Positions 7,595-16,260 are shown, numbered from the stretch's first letter. The stretch is 41,481 bases of DNA from Actinomycetes bacterium (GCA_025351965.1 JANXUX010000045.1:1-41481), one strand, 5' to 3'. A program made the numbers and translations. The notes: generated by a model from the letters alone, not told the origin.

Positions 7595-9232
7595 TCATCG
7601 CCGTGCCATCGCTGTTCGGGTTCGGAACACTTGACCGGTTGCGACTGTCAGGACGAAGAGCCATGCAAGGCCGAGGAGGAAGTAGCCGGTCTGATCAAAG
7701 TGTTGAGTGAAGGCTGCGTCGATCATCACTCGTGAGGCTCCGTGTGCGGGAAGGTATGCTCCCCAGGCCGGCGGGCCGGCCGGGAACATCACGTTCTGAC
7801 CGAGTCCGACGTCGATGAACGCGAGCAACAGCATCAGGTACAAGCCACCGATGCGGCCGGTGAGTGGGCCGATGAGTACGCCGAGCATTGCGTAGGTGAG
7901 CGCGATGAGCAGGTTGGCGACGGCGAACACGGCCCACTGGCGGGGCGGATACCACATACCGGAGATGGCGACGGCGACGGCAGTTGTGAGCACAGTGGCC
8001 GCGGCGACGACAGCGAGACGGCCCGCGAGCACCTCCCGCGGTCGGAGCCCGGCAAGTACCAGCCGCCCGTCACCGCCGGCTGATCCGGTCACGACGAACA
8101 GCCCGGTCAGACCGGCCAGGAACGCCGAGGTCACAGGAACCATGGTTGCCGCGTGGATGCGGCGCTCCGACAGCAAGCCTGTGAATCGTCTTCCACCATC
8201 AAAGAGGCTGATCGGCCCGGGCACATCGACAGTGACCATGATCGCCATCCCGATGAACACGGTCGGGACGGCAACGAGCAGGGCCCAAAGGACGCGGTTA
8301 CGGCGGTGTTCGCGCATTCCGGCCCGCGACACAGCGAGCACGCGCGTTCGCACTCGGACGTGCCGGATGGCCGGGGTCGTTCGAGTGGTCGAAGCCGGCA
8401 GATTGGCCACAACTACGATCCGTGGCAGCGGAGACGTGGCGGTTGCCTGGACGGCTGTGGTGGCGGACAGCGATCTGGCGTTGGCCGTCGCAGCTCGCAC
8501 GGAGTGCGGAACAGGCGCCGGTCGAATCGTGATGGCGAGACGGACGCCGGCCAGCGTCGAAAGACCGGCCGCCCAGACCAACGACCAGCCAACGTCACCC
8601 AGCGGGCCTGCGTGCCCGGTGACCTGCCCGGTGAGAACAAGGGTCGGGAAGTGCAACGGGAACACACGGGTCACCAATGATGGTCCGGATCCCATCGCCG
8701 GCCCGAGAAAGACGTCGAACACCCACGCCAGGGTGACGAGCAGGGCACCGTTCATCTCTGTTTTGACGACCGTCCCGACCAGGACACCGAGCGCGAGGTA
8801 GATGATCGCGATCAAGACTGTTGCCGAAATGGCACGGAATGGGTCATTGATGCCAGTACGAGCTGCGAGTGCCACAAGGCCACCAGCGGCCGCCACCATC
8901 GCCAAGCAGAATGACGCGCCCCCACGGCCGGCGACGACCGCGGCATACCGTCCACCAGCGGCAGCAAGTCGCCGATCGGCGGTGCGCGAACCGGAGACTT
9001 GAAAGAAGCCGGCGAGCCCGGCCAACGCCGCTGCTGCCCAACCGGCGGTGGCCGCGTCGATTTCGGCGCGATCACCCGCTCCACCGAAGAGCTTCGAGAA
9101 GTCAGCGAGGGACGGGCCCCAGACGAACACGAGCACGACGGGAACGACGACCAGCAGGACGAGGTTCAACGGGCGGCGGGAGTAGGAGCCAACCGCACGT
9201 CTGGCGACCAGAACCGTCATCGCGGTCGTCAC
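7595..9232 (-). CDS. ABC transporter permease, duplicated ABC2-type
   Basis: 545 residues with about twelve hydrophobic stretches in two similar halves, each opening with a short basic segment (VLVARRAVGSYSRRP and VLAVSRAGMREHRRN) before the first helix. Both halves contain a long loop with Asp/Gly followed by a GLTGLF/GLAGFF-like helix, and a [FG]VANLLIALTYAMLGVLIG-type helix. This is an internally duplicated exporter permease of the ABC-2 type. Its start overlaps the stop of the ATPase gene (ATGA, 9229-9232), so they form one transporter. The substrate cannot be read from sequence; the metal island context allows a role in efflux or in membrane maintenance. Confidence 0.82.
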   Translation of the reverse strand: MTTAMTVLVARRAVGSYSRRPLNLVLLVVVPVVLVFVWGPSLADFSKLFGGAGDRAEIDAATAGWAAAALAGLAGFFQVSGSRTADRRLAAAGGRYAAVVAGRGGASFCLAMVAAAGGLVALAARTGINDPFRAISATVLIAIIYLALGVLVGTVVKTEMNGALLVTLAWVFDVFLGPAMGSGPSLVTRVFPLHFPTLVLTGQVTGHAGPLGDVGWSLVWAAGLSTLAGVRLAITIRPAPVPHSVRAATANARSLSATTAVQATATSPLPRIVVVANLPASTTRTTPAIRHVRVRTRVLAVSRAGMREHRRNRVLWALLVAVPTVFIGMAIMVTVDVPGPISLFDGGRRFTGLLSERRIHAATMVPVTSAFLAGLTGLFVVTGSAGGDGRLVLAGLRPREVLAGRLAVVAAATVLTTAVAVAISGMWYPPRQWAVFAVANLLIALTYAMLGVLIGPLTGRIGGLYLMLLLAFIDVGLGQNVMFPAGPPAWGAYLPAHGASRVMIDAAFTQHFDQTGYFLLGLAWLFVLTVATGQVFRTRTAMARR

Positions 9233-9918
9233 TGCACAGTCCGCCCGTCGCGTAGTTGCACGATGCGGTCGAAGCGCTCCTCGTCTGCGACGAAGTGGCT
9301 GATCACCACGACACTGCGTCCTGCAGCGCGCCGTTCTGCGGTCAGGTCCCAGAACCGGAGGTAGGTGTCCCAGTCGAACCCCGCGTACGGCTCATCGAGC
9401 AGCAGTACCTCGGGGTCGGCCAGGAGCGCGATGGCCAGATTGAGCTTGGCCCGAGTGCCACCGGAGAGCTCCGCTGTCTGCGACGTTCTCCAACGATCGA
9501 AGCCCAGGGTGGAATAGAGCGCCTCGGAACCACTGCTCACCGCTCGTTCGTCCATGCCGTACGCAACGCCGAACAGCTCGAGGTGCTCGTCGCACGTCAG
9601 CCGTTCATAGAGCACCGGCTCCTGCGGGCAGTATCCGATACGGCCCGATACCGTCACCGTCCCAGCGTCGGCTGCGAGAGCTCCGACGAGGATCTTCATG
9701 AGCGTGCTCTTGCCGGACCCGTTCTCGCCGACCAGACCGACCACTTCGCCGGCGCCAATCGTCAGATCGGCACCGCGCAGCACGGGCACTTCCCGCCGAC
9801 GCGGCCAGATCCCGCGGTGATACGACTTGGTGATCCCGCTCGCCGTCAATCCGGCACTGGGGCCGGTAGGAGCCGGTGCAGAGCGTTCGGTCGGCGCCGG
9901 TGTGGTGGGCTTGCTCAT
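9229..9918 (-). CDS. ABC transporter ATP-binding protein
   Basis: 229 residues from ATG 9918, preceded by GGAGGA at 8 bases. After a Pro/Thr-rich N-terminus come Walker A GENGSGKSTLMKIL, Q-loop YCPQEPVLYERL, signature ELSGGTRAKLNLA, Walker B VLLLDEPYAGFD and the H-loop VVVISHF. It lies directly upstream of and overlaps the permease gene. The ATPase would dimerise and power the duplicated permease, giving a half-size-free exporter (2 ATPases plus 1 double permease). This is the first gene of a two-gene operon. Confidence 0.9.
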   Translation of the reverse strand: MSKPTTPAPTERSAPAPTGPSAGLTASGITKSYHRGIWPRRREVPVLRGADLTIGAGEVVGLVGENGSGKSTLMKILVGALAADAGTVTVSGRIGYCPQEPVLYERLTCDEHLELFGVAYGMDERAVSSGSEALYSTLGFDRWRTSQTAELSGGTRAKLNLAIALLADPEVLLLDEPYAGFDWDTYLRFWDLTAERRAAGRSVVVISHFVADEERFDRIVQLRDGRTVQ

Positions 9919-10140
9919 GATGCATCCTCCGGTCCGTGTCCCCACAGATCGTCGCGCCCTTGTGCGGACGGGGTCATCCGAGCGAACCCCGGAGATGTCT
10001 GCGGCTGGCTACGGACGCATCGAGCTCACACGGACTGTGGAGCATGGACTTCCGGAGAGCACGGAGGTCACTTGCCGTCGCTGAGAGATCCAATCGGCTC
10101 GCGACTTCGTTCACGCGAGTGGACAGGATCTGTCCGGCAA

Positions 10141-10545
10141 GCCTGCATCGGTCCGCTGAAATGGATGTAGATGAGCAGGCTCAAGATGGCGGCGTAGAAG
10201 CACCAGACCGACACGAACTGGGAAGCGGAGCAAGAAGTAGAAGAGGTAGAGGCCGACTGCGAGGCCGAGCGCTTGGAACACGCTGAGGGCGCGCCTTCGC
10301 CGTCGGCTGGTTTCGACGAGAAGGATCGCGAACGGCACGAGGATCGGCCACAGGACGTGGGACAACATCGAGTACACGTAGGTGGCGACGGTCTTCAGCG
10401 CCGGGAAGTCGTGGCGGAGGCTGATCCAGACGACACCCTCGGTGATCTGTTGAAGTCCGAACAGCAATGGCACCATCGCGAGCGGCAACTCGGTCTTGCC
10501 TTGCGATTTGCGGATGGTCAGCGCGCCAACGGTTGTGAGCGCTTC
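10141..10545 (-). pseudogene. Remnant of a DUF6629-like membrane protein
   Basis: A minus-strand frame reads ALTTVGALTIRKSQG, ELPLAMVPLLFGLQQITEG and YVYSMLSHVLWPILVPFAIL, which resembles the N-terminal half of DUF6629-type membrane proteins. The expected Met-Cys-Phe-Ser start is replaced by unrelated sequence. Near 10212 the frame breaks: the next frame gives SVWCFYAAILSLLIYIHF, like the last helix of the same family. The middle of the protein is missing and the frame is shifted, so this is a deleted, inactive copy. It lies downstream of the MFS gene on the same strand. Confidence 0.6.
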
Positions 10546-10720
10546 CCTTGCGGATTGCAGATCAAGCAGGAGCAAGACCGCCCTGACTCGTCGGCCGAAG
10601 CGTTCATGATTCATGACGGTGGAATGACCGGATCGCGGCTCACCATTCTTGAAGCGATGCTGGCACTCGGTGGCCGCCTCGGCGGTGCCGGCAATCCCGA
10701 CGACGGGTACACCCGCTCCC

Positions 10721-11995
10721 TCAGCCGGCGTCGACCGCCGTCGAGCTCGACGACGGCTCAATGCGAGGTTCGCGTGGCCGAGCACGGCGCAACGCCGTGG
10801 CGAGTGCGAGCATCAAAGTGGCTGCGAGCACGTACGGTGACGTTTGCGCCCAGGCAAGCAGTGTGCCGCCGATGAGCGGTCCGAGGAACTGGCCAAGACT
10901 GGTCGCGGAGCTCTTCAATCCCAACGCTTCCCCGAATCGTCCGCCGCTGTCGGTGGCGACCATCGCTGCCAGGTTCGGCACGACGAAGGCTGTGCCAAGG
11001 GCGAGTATGGCAACTGCGATGAGCACCACTGTGAAGGACCGAACCACGGTGAGACCGCCCAGACCGACCGCCATCAGCACGAACCCTCCCGCCGCCTGGG
11101 ACCGTTCGCTGAGGATGCGACCCGTTGGCCCGACCACAGCAGCCTGCAACACGCCCATCACCGCACCGCAGACGACAAAGGCGGCTGCGGTCTGCGACGA
11201 CGAGAAGCCATAGCGGCCGCCGGCGTACAAGACGAAGGTGCCCTCGAACAGCGCCAGCCCGAACTGGGAGCCGGCCACCAAACCCAGCAGGGGGCTGCGC
11301 GCCATTGACCGCCACAGCGCGACCCGAGGACCCACGTCGGGTTGCAAGCCGACGAGCGACTCCGGCACCAAGAACCAGGCGGCCGCGAACGCGGCGAGTG
11401 CCATTGCGCCGGCAGCGACGAACGGGAGGGTGTATCCATCAAAACGCACGCCGGTCGACGAACTCGACCCGATCTGGCCGAGGACGCTACCGAGGATGGG
11501 GCCGGCGATCACTCCGAGGCTGGCCGCCGTACCGAACCAGGCCATGCCACGCGCTCGGGTTCCTTCGGTGGTGTAGTCGGCGATGGCCGCGGTTGCGCCG
11601 ACCGTCAACAGTGATGCGGCGATCCCGCCGCCGACGCGCAGCCCATACAGCAACCAGAGCGAACTGGTGAACGCGAATGCCACCTGCGTCACGCCGGCGC
11701 CAGCCAGCCCCAACAACATCAGCGGCCGCCGCCCGATCCGGTCACCCAGCCTGCCCACCGCCGGGCCCGCAATCAGCTGGGCCAGCGCGTACACACTGGT
11801 CAACACCCCCAGATGAAAGGCCACAAGTCCCGGGCCGACACCGGCCAACCCATGGATTCGTTCCGTGTACACGGGCAACACGACGAGTGCAATCCCGAAT
11901 CCGATCATCGCGATGAAGACACAGCCGAGTAGCGGCGCGAGCTGCCGGAAGTCCGATCTGTAGCTGGGACGCGATTTCGGGATCCTCAGTGGCAT
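10721..11995 (-). CDS. Major facilitator superfamily exporter
   Basis: About 424 residues from ATG 11995 (MPLRIPKSRP). Twelve predicted helices. The MFS motif A between helices 2 and 3 is GRLGDRIGRRPLMLLG, with a related GRILSERSQAAGGF after helix 8. The helix-5 region AASLGVIAGPILGSVLG matches the antiporter motif C (G-x8-G-x3-G-P-x2-G-G type), characteristic of drug/H+ exporters of the 12-helix TetA/MdtG-like group. The substrate is unknown; its place in the island suggests efflux. It is followed on the same strand by the DUF6629-like remnant. Confidence 0.85.
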   Translation of the reverse strand: MPLRIPKSRPSYRSDFRQLAPLLGCVFIAMIGFGIALVVLPVYTERIHGLAGVGPGLVAFHLGVLTSVYALAQLIAGPAVGRLGDRIGRRPLMLLGLAGAGVTQVAFAFTSSLWLLYGLRVGGGIAASLLTVGATAAIADYTTEGTRARGMAWFGTAASLGVIAGPILGSVLGQIGSSSSTGVRFDGYTLPFVAAGAMALAAFAAAWFLVPESLVGLQPDVGPRVALWRSMARSPLLGLVAGSQFGLALFEGTFVLYAGGRYGFSSSQTAAAFVVCGAVMGVLQAAVVGPTGRILSERSQAAGGFVLMAVGLGGLTVVRSFTVVLIAVAILALGTAFVVPNLAAMVATDSGGRFGEALGLKSSATSLGQFLGPLIGGTLLAWAQTSPYVLAATLMLALATALRRARPREPRIEPSSSSTAVDAG

Positions 11996-12097
11996 GGTCG
12001 CCTGACGGGCGTACCCCGGCTGCGACGTCGGCCTGACGTGAGAGCACATCGGGATACCTGTTGTTCTTGATGAAGCGTTGCGAAGCTGATCAGGATC

Positions 12098-12463
12098 TCA
12101 TCGGTCGTCGGGGCGACCGGCCCGCGTGTGGGTGGGCGGCCCTGTCGGTCGACCGGCGTTGTGTTCCATGCCACGATGGTCCATGCCGTCGTGATTCATG
12201 CCGTCGTGATTCATGCCGTCGGTATGGGAGTTGTCGTGGTCCATGCCTCCGTGGTTCATGCCACGCATCATGAGGGCCATCATCGCGGTGCAGAGGATCG
12301 CGGCGAAGATGAAGCCGACACCGACGACACCGGTCGCGACGAGAACGATGGCGATGACCAACATCGGGATGCAGCAGGCGACCATCATCAAACCGTGACG
12401 GCCGCCTCGTGGCTTGCGGTCGTGGGGTGGCGGCGGCTGGGGTGCAGCTGAGGCGTTGATCAT
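12098..12463 (-). CDS. Small membrane protein with Met/His-rich repeat tail
   Basis: 121 residues. A Pro-rich basic N-terminus leads into a hydrophobic hairpin of two helices (LMMVACCIPMLVIAIVLVAT and VGFIFAAILCTAMMALMM) with a Cys-Cys pair in the first. Then follows a tail built of short repeats such as GMNHGGMDHD, GMNHDGMNHD and GMDHRGMEH. The repeat is visible in DNA as near-identical 15-base units (about 12170-12270). Met/His repeats bind Cu(I)/Cu(II) or Ag in many metal-tolerance proteins; that role here is inference. It is the last gene of a three-gene operon, its start overlapping the previous stop by 4 bp. Confidence 0.78.
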   Translation of the reverse strand: MINASAAPQPPPPHDRKPRGGRHGLMMVACCIPMLVIAIVLVATGVVGVGFIFAAILCTAMMALMMRGMNHGGMDHDNSHTDGMNHDGMNHDGMDHRGMEHNAGRPTGPPTHTRAGRPDDR

Positions 12464-12699
12464 CGCGATCCTCGCAGCGACGCAGGTACGTGTCCGAGAC
12501 GCTGATAGAGCGGGCAGTGCCCGAGTGCGCCAGTGATGACGAGGTCGAGACCGGCCGCGACGAGGAGCGCTTCCAGAACGACGGCAACCGCCGAGCCGGC
12601 AGCGGCCAGCAGGACGACCGCGACGATCGCAGCTGCGAGCCCGATCGCGATGCGACCGCCGCGTTCGATCGGGGAGATGTTGACGGACAGCCTGCTCAT
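12460..12699 (-). CDS. DUF2892-type inner membrane protein
   Basis: 79 residues from ATG 12699. The N-terminus NISPIERGGRIAIGLA and the later ITGALGHCPLYQRLG closely match DUF2892 (the two-helix membrane domain also found fused to rhodanese in YgaP). Two hydrophobic helices lie between and a conserved Cys sits in HCPLY. Such proteins occur next to thiol/metal genes; their function is unknown. Start and stop overlap both neighbours by 4 bp (ATGA), showing tight translational coupling in this operon. Confidence 0.8.
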   Translation of the reverse strand: MSRLSVNISPIERGGRIAIGLAAAIVAVVLLAAAGSAVAVVLEALLVAAGLDLVITGALGHCPLYQRLGHVPASLRGSR

Positions 12700-12902
12700 G
12701 ATGGCTTCGGGTCGCCGCTGGAGTGTCCGGCGGTCACGACGACGTCGGTTCGGGTTGGCTGCTCGGCGCCGACTCCTCCGCAACAACCTTTGGAGTCGCT
12801 GTTGGGCTGGACCTGAGGTGCCTGGACTGCAACGTCGTGAGCCTCGTGGGTGTCGTGTTGATCGTCATGGTTGCAGCGGCAGCCACCGTGTTCGCCTGTC
12901 AT
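12696..12902 (-). CDS. Tiny Cys/His-rich putative metal-binding protein
   Basis: 68 residues from ATG 12902, chosen because GAAGGAG sits 6 bases upstream. It has a Cys/His cluster at the start (GEHGGCRCNHDDQHDTHEAH) and a second Cys pair (SKGCCGG), and no membrane segment or signal peptide, so it is probably cytoplasmic. I do not recognise a named family. Ligand content and its place as first gene of an operon with a Met/His-rich membrane protein suggest metal binding or transfer (inference). A 17-bp perfect inverted repeat (12940-12956) lies 38 bp upstream and probably regulates all three genes. Confidence 0.68.
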   Translation of the reverse strand: MTGEHGGCRCNHDDQHDTHEAHDVAVQAPQVQPNSDSKGCCGGVGAEQPTRTDVVVTAGHSSGDPKPS

Positions 12903-12939
12903 GTTTGGCTCCTTCGTCAATTTCCAAGCGTCGCTTGGT

Positions 12940-12956
12940 GTGTTCATTGTGAACAC
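12940..12956. promoter_or_regulatory. Perfect 7-3-7 inverted repeat, likely ArsR/SmtB-type operator
   Basis: GTGTTCATTGTGAACAC is a perfect inverted repeat located 38 bp upstream of the first gene of the 12902-to-12098 operon. TGTTCA/TGAACA arms are the core of operators bound by SmtB/ArsR-type metal sensors. The only such regulator in the window is at 5178, whose own upstream palindrome differs, so the cognate protein could be that one or one encoded elsewhere. Confidence 0.6.
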
Positions 12957-13106
12957 GGGCACCGGTCGCGCCATCCGTTGCTTCTACGCGTTCCGGCTTC
13001 GGTGATCCCGTAGCAGCAGCAGCGTGTGGCACTGCGTAGAAGTCCGCAACAGAACGGTGTGCGCGCACGGATGTGGATTGCCGCCTCGATCGACGACGCT
13101 GATCTC

Positions 13107-13664
13107 ATGCACATGCACCAGTCCAGTCAGCCCGACGTTCCACAGACGCTGGTGGGGATCTCGTTCGAGGACGCCTTTCGCGCCCAAGAGTTCCTGGTCG
13201 CAGCCAGCGGCCTCGCCGCTGCCGGAAAGCTCAAGCTCACGGACGCGGTCACAGTTGTCAGAGACACCTCCGGCAAGACGGTCGTGCACGAAACCATCGA
13301 TCCAACACCCGCCCGGGCGGCACTGTCCGGTGCCATGTGGGCAGGGTTGTTCGGGCTCATCCTCGGCGGGCCGGTCGGCTGGATCGTCGGGCTGGCCGTC
13401 GGTGCCGGCGCGGGTGTCGTGACGGCCAAGGTGATTGACCTCGGTGTTCCCGACGAGTGGGTCACCTGGTTCCGAGACGCAGTCCGACCAGGTACCGCGA
13501 CGGTGGCATTGCTGGTCGAGGACCTCGACCGGAACGCGCTCGTCACCGAGGCCGCCCGGTTCACCGGTGCAGAGCTCGTGTACGCCAACCTCGACGATGC
13601 GACCATCGAGCGAGTCAGAGACGCGTTCGCAGAGCACGTACCGGCGACACCGCGCAGCCACTGA
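13107..13664 (+). CDS. DUF1269-family protein with glycine-zipper membrane hairpin
   Basis: 185 residues from ATG 13107 (an ATG two codons later is also possible). The N-terminal ferredoxin-like part (LVGISFEDAFRAQEFLVA ... LTDAVTVVRD) precedes a glycine-rich hydrophobic hairpin (GAMWAGLFGLILGGPVGWIV, GLAVGAGAGVV). The C-terminal part (FRDAVRPGTATVALLVEDL) completes the DUF1269 pattern. These proteins are associated with membranes and stress islands; no enzymatic function is known. Six bases separate its stop from the nitrilase-like gene, so the two are co-transcribed. A GTAGAAGTC half-site lies at 13036-13044. Confidence 0.78.
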   Translation: MHMHQSSQPDVPQTLVGISFEDAFRAQEFLVAASGLAAAGKLKLTDAVTVVRDTSGKTVVHETIDPTPARAALSGAMWAGLFGLILGGPVGWIVGLAVGAGAGVVTAKVIDLGVPDEWVTWFRDAVRPGTATVALLVEDLDRNALVTEAARFTGAELVYANLDDATIERVRDAFAEHVPATPRSH

Positions 13665-13670
13665 TCGACA

Positions 13671-15182
13671 ATGCCGAGTGCTGATCGCCCGGCCCTCTGG
13701 CCTGTGAGCCCTCGCATGGATTCTGCGTCCGATATCGCGCCGCGAGACCCCAGGCCATGCGCGCCGTGCGTTGCCCAACTCACCACGCGGGCGGACCGGC
13801 TGACAGCGCTACGAGCAGCCATTGCGATCGAGACCGAGCCCGTCGTCACGCTCACGCATCTGTTGCAACTGTGTCGTGACGAACACGTGATCCTGCGCGA
13901 ACGAGTCGGTGACCCCGACTGTCAGGACCGCATGATTGAGATTGTCGCTCGTCTCGGGGACCAGCTGTCCGACCCGGGTGCGAACTCGACACTGGATCTT
14001 GCGATGCGGACTGCGCTGACAGCGGCGTTCAGCTCGACGACCGATGTTCCATCAGTGGTCATCGCGCATGCTCTCGCCCAGTTCCTCGACGAGCACTACG
14101 CACACACCTTCGGTCGCTTCTTCCGTGATCGCAGCCCCTACCAACCCGCGGTCGGCGACCCGATCCCGCTCGACTTCCCGAACCTACGCGCACTGACCAC
14201 GATGGCGTTCACCTCACCCCCGTGGCGTCTCGCCAACCGCCTCGATCAATCCCGTCACATCCGACTCGCCGGCGACTGGGCCGTTCAATATCGGCTGGTC
14301 TTCGACTACAGCCTCGCCGACGCCCTCGCAGGGTTCATCACCGCCGCAACCATCATCGCAACCTGCCACCCCAACCGCAGCGTCACCGAATTCCTGCTCC
14401 CACGCGACGAACGCGGTCGAACGTTTCCCATCCGACCCGTCGACCTCGATCGGCAACGCCGCGACATCAACCGGCTGATCGGCCTCGCGACCCAAGCCGG
14501 CGCGGACATCGTCGTGCTCCCAGAGCTGTCCGTCACCGAAGAACTCGCCAACGAACTCGAACACTGGGTGCGACGCACCGACGGTCCACGAGTGCTCGTC
14601 GTCGGCAGCTACCACCACCGGCACCGCGACCGAACCCCACCCTTTGCGGACCGAAACCGCAACACTGCTCTCATCTGGGTACGAGGGCACGACCACCCGT
14701 TCACACACGACAAACACTCCGCCGGAGACTCACCGATCGCAGAGGACATCCAACCGGAAGGCTGGCCCGAACTACGCGTGCACGTCATCGACGGCTGGCA
14801 TCTCGTGATCGCCGTGTGCAGAGATCTCCTCAACCCCGAAGCCGTCCACGCCTTGACCTCGATCGGCGCGAACCTGGTCTTGGTGCCGGCAATGAGCGAA
14901 ACCCTGCTCGCATTCGGTGGGCCGGGATCCAGTCTGGTCGGCAACTGCCAGGCCATCGTCGCCGTCGCCAACAACCCCGCCGAATGGTCCTCTGACACCC
15001 ACCCACCCAGCCGACCCGCACGGGCCATGTTCGGCCACCCCGGCCTCACCGAGCAGACCATCACCATCCAACCCCGCGACCCAGGCGCCGGCGTCGCGCT
15101 CTTCGCGCTGCGATCGACCGAGATCACCTGGGTCCCACTCGACGATCAACCATCGCCTCCGGTCCAGGATCGTCCCACGTGA
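13671..15182 (+). CDS. Nitrilase-superfamily protein with a novel-looking N-terminal half
   Basis: 503 residues. Residues ~260-500 form a carbon-nitrogen hydrolase domain with all three catalytic residues visible: Glu near 285 in IVVLPELS, Lys near 348 in FTHDKHSAGD, and Cys near 383 in VIAVCRDLLNPEA. The first ~240 residues are mainly helical with a CAPC pair near the start and a conserved-looking core (SPPWRLANRLDQSRHI, DYSLADALAGFI); I do not recognise this part. Nitrilase-fold enzymes cleave amides or nitriles or transfer acyl groups, and the substrate here is unknown. The gene follows DUF1269 by 6 bp and overlaps the NUDIX gene by 4 bp (GTGA), so the three form one operon. The second Met (residue 16) is an alternative start. 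Confidence 0.75.
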   Translation: MPSADRPALWPVSPRMDSASDIAPRDPRPCAPCVAQLTTRADRLTALRAAIAIETEPVVTLTHLLQLCRDEHVILRERVGDPDCQDRMIEIVARLGDQLSDPGANSTLDLAMRTALTAAFSSTTDVPSVVIAHALAQFLDEHYAHTFGRFFRDRSPYQPAVGDPIPLDFPNLRALTTMAFTSPPWRLANRLDQSRHIRLAGDWAVQYRLVFDYSLADALAGFITAATIIATCHPNRSVTEFLLPRDERGRTFPIRPVDLDRQRRDINRLIGLATQAGADIVVLPELSVTEELANELEHWVRRTDGPRVLVVGSYHHRHRDRTPPFADRNRNTALIWVRGHDHPFTHDKHSAGDSPIAEDIQPEGWPELRVHVIDGWHLVIAVCRDLLNPEAVHALTSIGANLVLVPAMSETLLAFGGPGSSLVGNCQAIVAVANNPAEWSSDTHPPSRPARAMFGHPGLTEQTITIQPRDPGAGVALFALRSTEITWVPLDDQPSPPVQDRPT

Positions 15183-15784
15183 CCGACGATCGCGAACCCG
15201 AATGGCTCGCCGCCATCAGGAACCGCGTCGCGCAGACCCCGCCTACAGATCGCAACCCGAAACTCGCCGATGGTCTGAGGCGAGCCGCAGTGTTGGTGCT
15301 GCTCATCGATAGCGCCGACGGACCGAAGGTTCTGCTGACACAGCGCGCTGGAACACTCACGAACTATCCGGGAGCTTTCGTTTTCCCAGGCGGATCCGCC
15401 GAACCGAACGACACGACACCGATCGCGACGGCACTTCGCGAAGCTTCAGAAGAAGCCGGTCTCGACCCCACCAGCGTCCGCATCATCGGGACGCTGCCCG
15501 CTCTCGAGTTGCCCGAGACCGGCTTCGTCGTGACCCCGGTGATCGGCTGGTCCACCGAACTCGACGTCGGCCACCTCGACCCGGCGGAGGTCGCTGCCGT
15601 CGTCGCACTACCGCTACACGACTTCGACCACGGCTCCGCTCGAGTGCAACACAGCCCGGCAACCGACACCAGCGGATCCCGGTTCATCGTCGACGGAACC
15701 GCCGTTGGCGACATGACGTCGCAGGTGATCGACGCGTTACTCAATCGGTATTCCGGCCCCCCGGCGCGTTCGGATCGCCTGTGA
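15179..15784 (+). CDS. NUDIX hydrolase, CoA-pyrophosphatase-like
   Basis: 201 residues from GTG 15179. The NUDIX box is GGSAEPNDTTPIATALREAS followed directly by EEAGL, with the catalytic REx2EE present. LLTQRAGTLTNYPGAFVFPG just before the box resembles the UPF0035/NudL signature of coenzyme A pyrophosphatases. NUDIX enzymes hydrolyse nucleoside diphosphates linked to another group. Translational coupling to the nitrilase-like gene suggests that the two act on related metabolites. It ends 8 bp before the stop of the convergent lipoprotein gene. Confidence 0.85.
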   Translation: MTDDREPEWLAAIRNRVAQTPPTDRNPKLADGLRRAAVLVLLIDSADGPKVLLTQRAGTLTNYPGAFVFPGGSAEPNDTTPIATALREASEEAGLDPTSVRIIGTLPALELPETGFVVTPVIGWSTELDVGHLDPAEVAAVVALPLHDFDHGSARVQHSPATDTSGSRFIVDGTAVGDMTSQVIDALLNRYSGPPARSDRL

Positions 15785-15792
15785 TCCGGGCC

Positions 15793-16260
15793 TCAATTTC
15801 CGACATCCCATGTCGCGCTGACGGGCTCGGCGAATCCGTCGATGCTGAGCGTGGCAGTGCCTGCTGCGGGCCCAGCCGCGGTGAAGCGAAGTTCGCCTTC
15901 GCGGTGGTGTCCGCCTGGGCCATCACCTGACCATGCCACCACGGGCCACGGAGTGTCGCCAACGACGAGATGAGCCTGACGAACCATGTCCTGGTCGAGT
16001 TCGAACTCGTGCGTGTCGAAGCTGATCTTGAACACGGCCTCGTCGGGGCCCAGCCGACGTGGTTCAAACGTGATCGTGACCGACCCCGCCGTCACTGAGC
16101 GTTTGGCGAGCGAACTCGTCGCCGCCCCGTTGTCAGAACGTGTTGCTGACCCACAGCCGACGAGCGCAAGTACAACGCCCGCGGCGGCGACGAACGCGGC
16201 CACCGTTGCCAACGGGGCGAGCCCTCTCCCGTCGCGTCCGCGTCTGCTCGATGCCTTCAC
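15793..16260 (-). CDS. Lipoprotein with DTH/LDQD/GGHH conserved domain
   Basis: 155 residues from GTG 16260, which overlaps the previous stop by 4 bp (GTGA). A basic N-terminus and hydrophobic stretch end in the lipobox LALVGC (Cys near 35). The exported part of about 110 residues contains FKISFDTHEFELDQDMV and AWSGDGPGGHHREGELRF; this DTH-LDQD-GGHH pattern recurs in uncharacterised proteins of bacteria and archaea, whose His/Asp residues look like metal ligands. Third gene of an operon with a CopA-type ATPase and a membrane protein, so an extracytoplasmic metal-binding role is inferred. Confidence 0.72.
   Translation of the reverse strand: MKASSRRGRDGRGLAPLATVAAFVAAAGVVLALVGCGSATRSDNGAATSSLAKRSVTAGSVTITFEPRRLGPDEAVFKISFDTHEFELDQDMVRQAHLVVGDTPWPVVAWSGDGPGGHHREGELRFTAAGPAAGTATLSIDGFAEPVSATWDVGN

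Noticed and set aside
12170-12270. CRISPR-like short repeats
   Set aside because: The 15-base periodicity encodes the GMNHDGMNHD repeat of a protein; no spacers of constant length.
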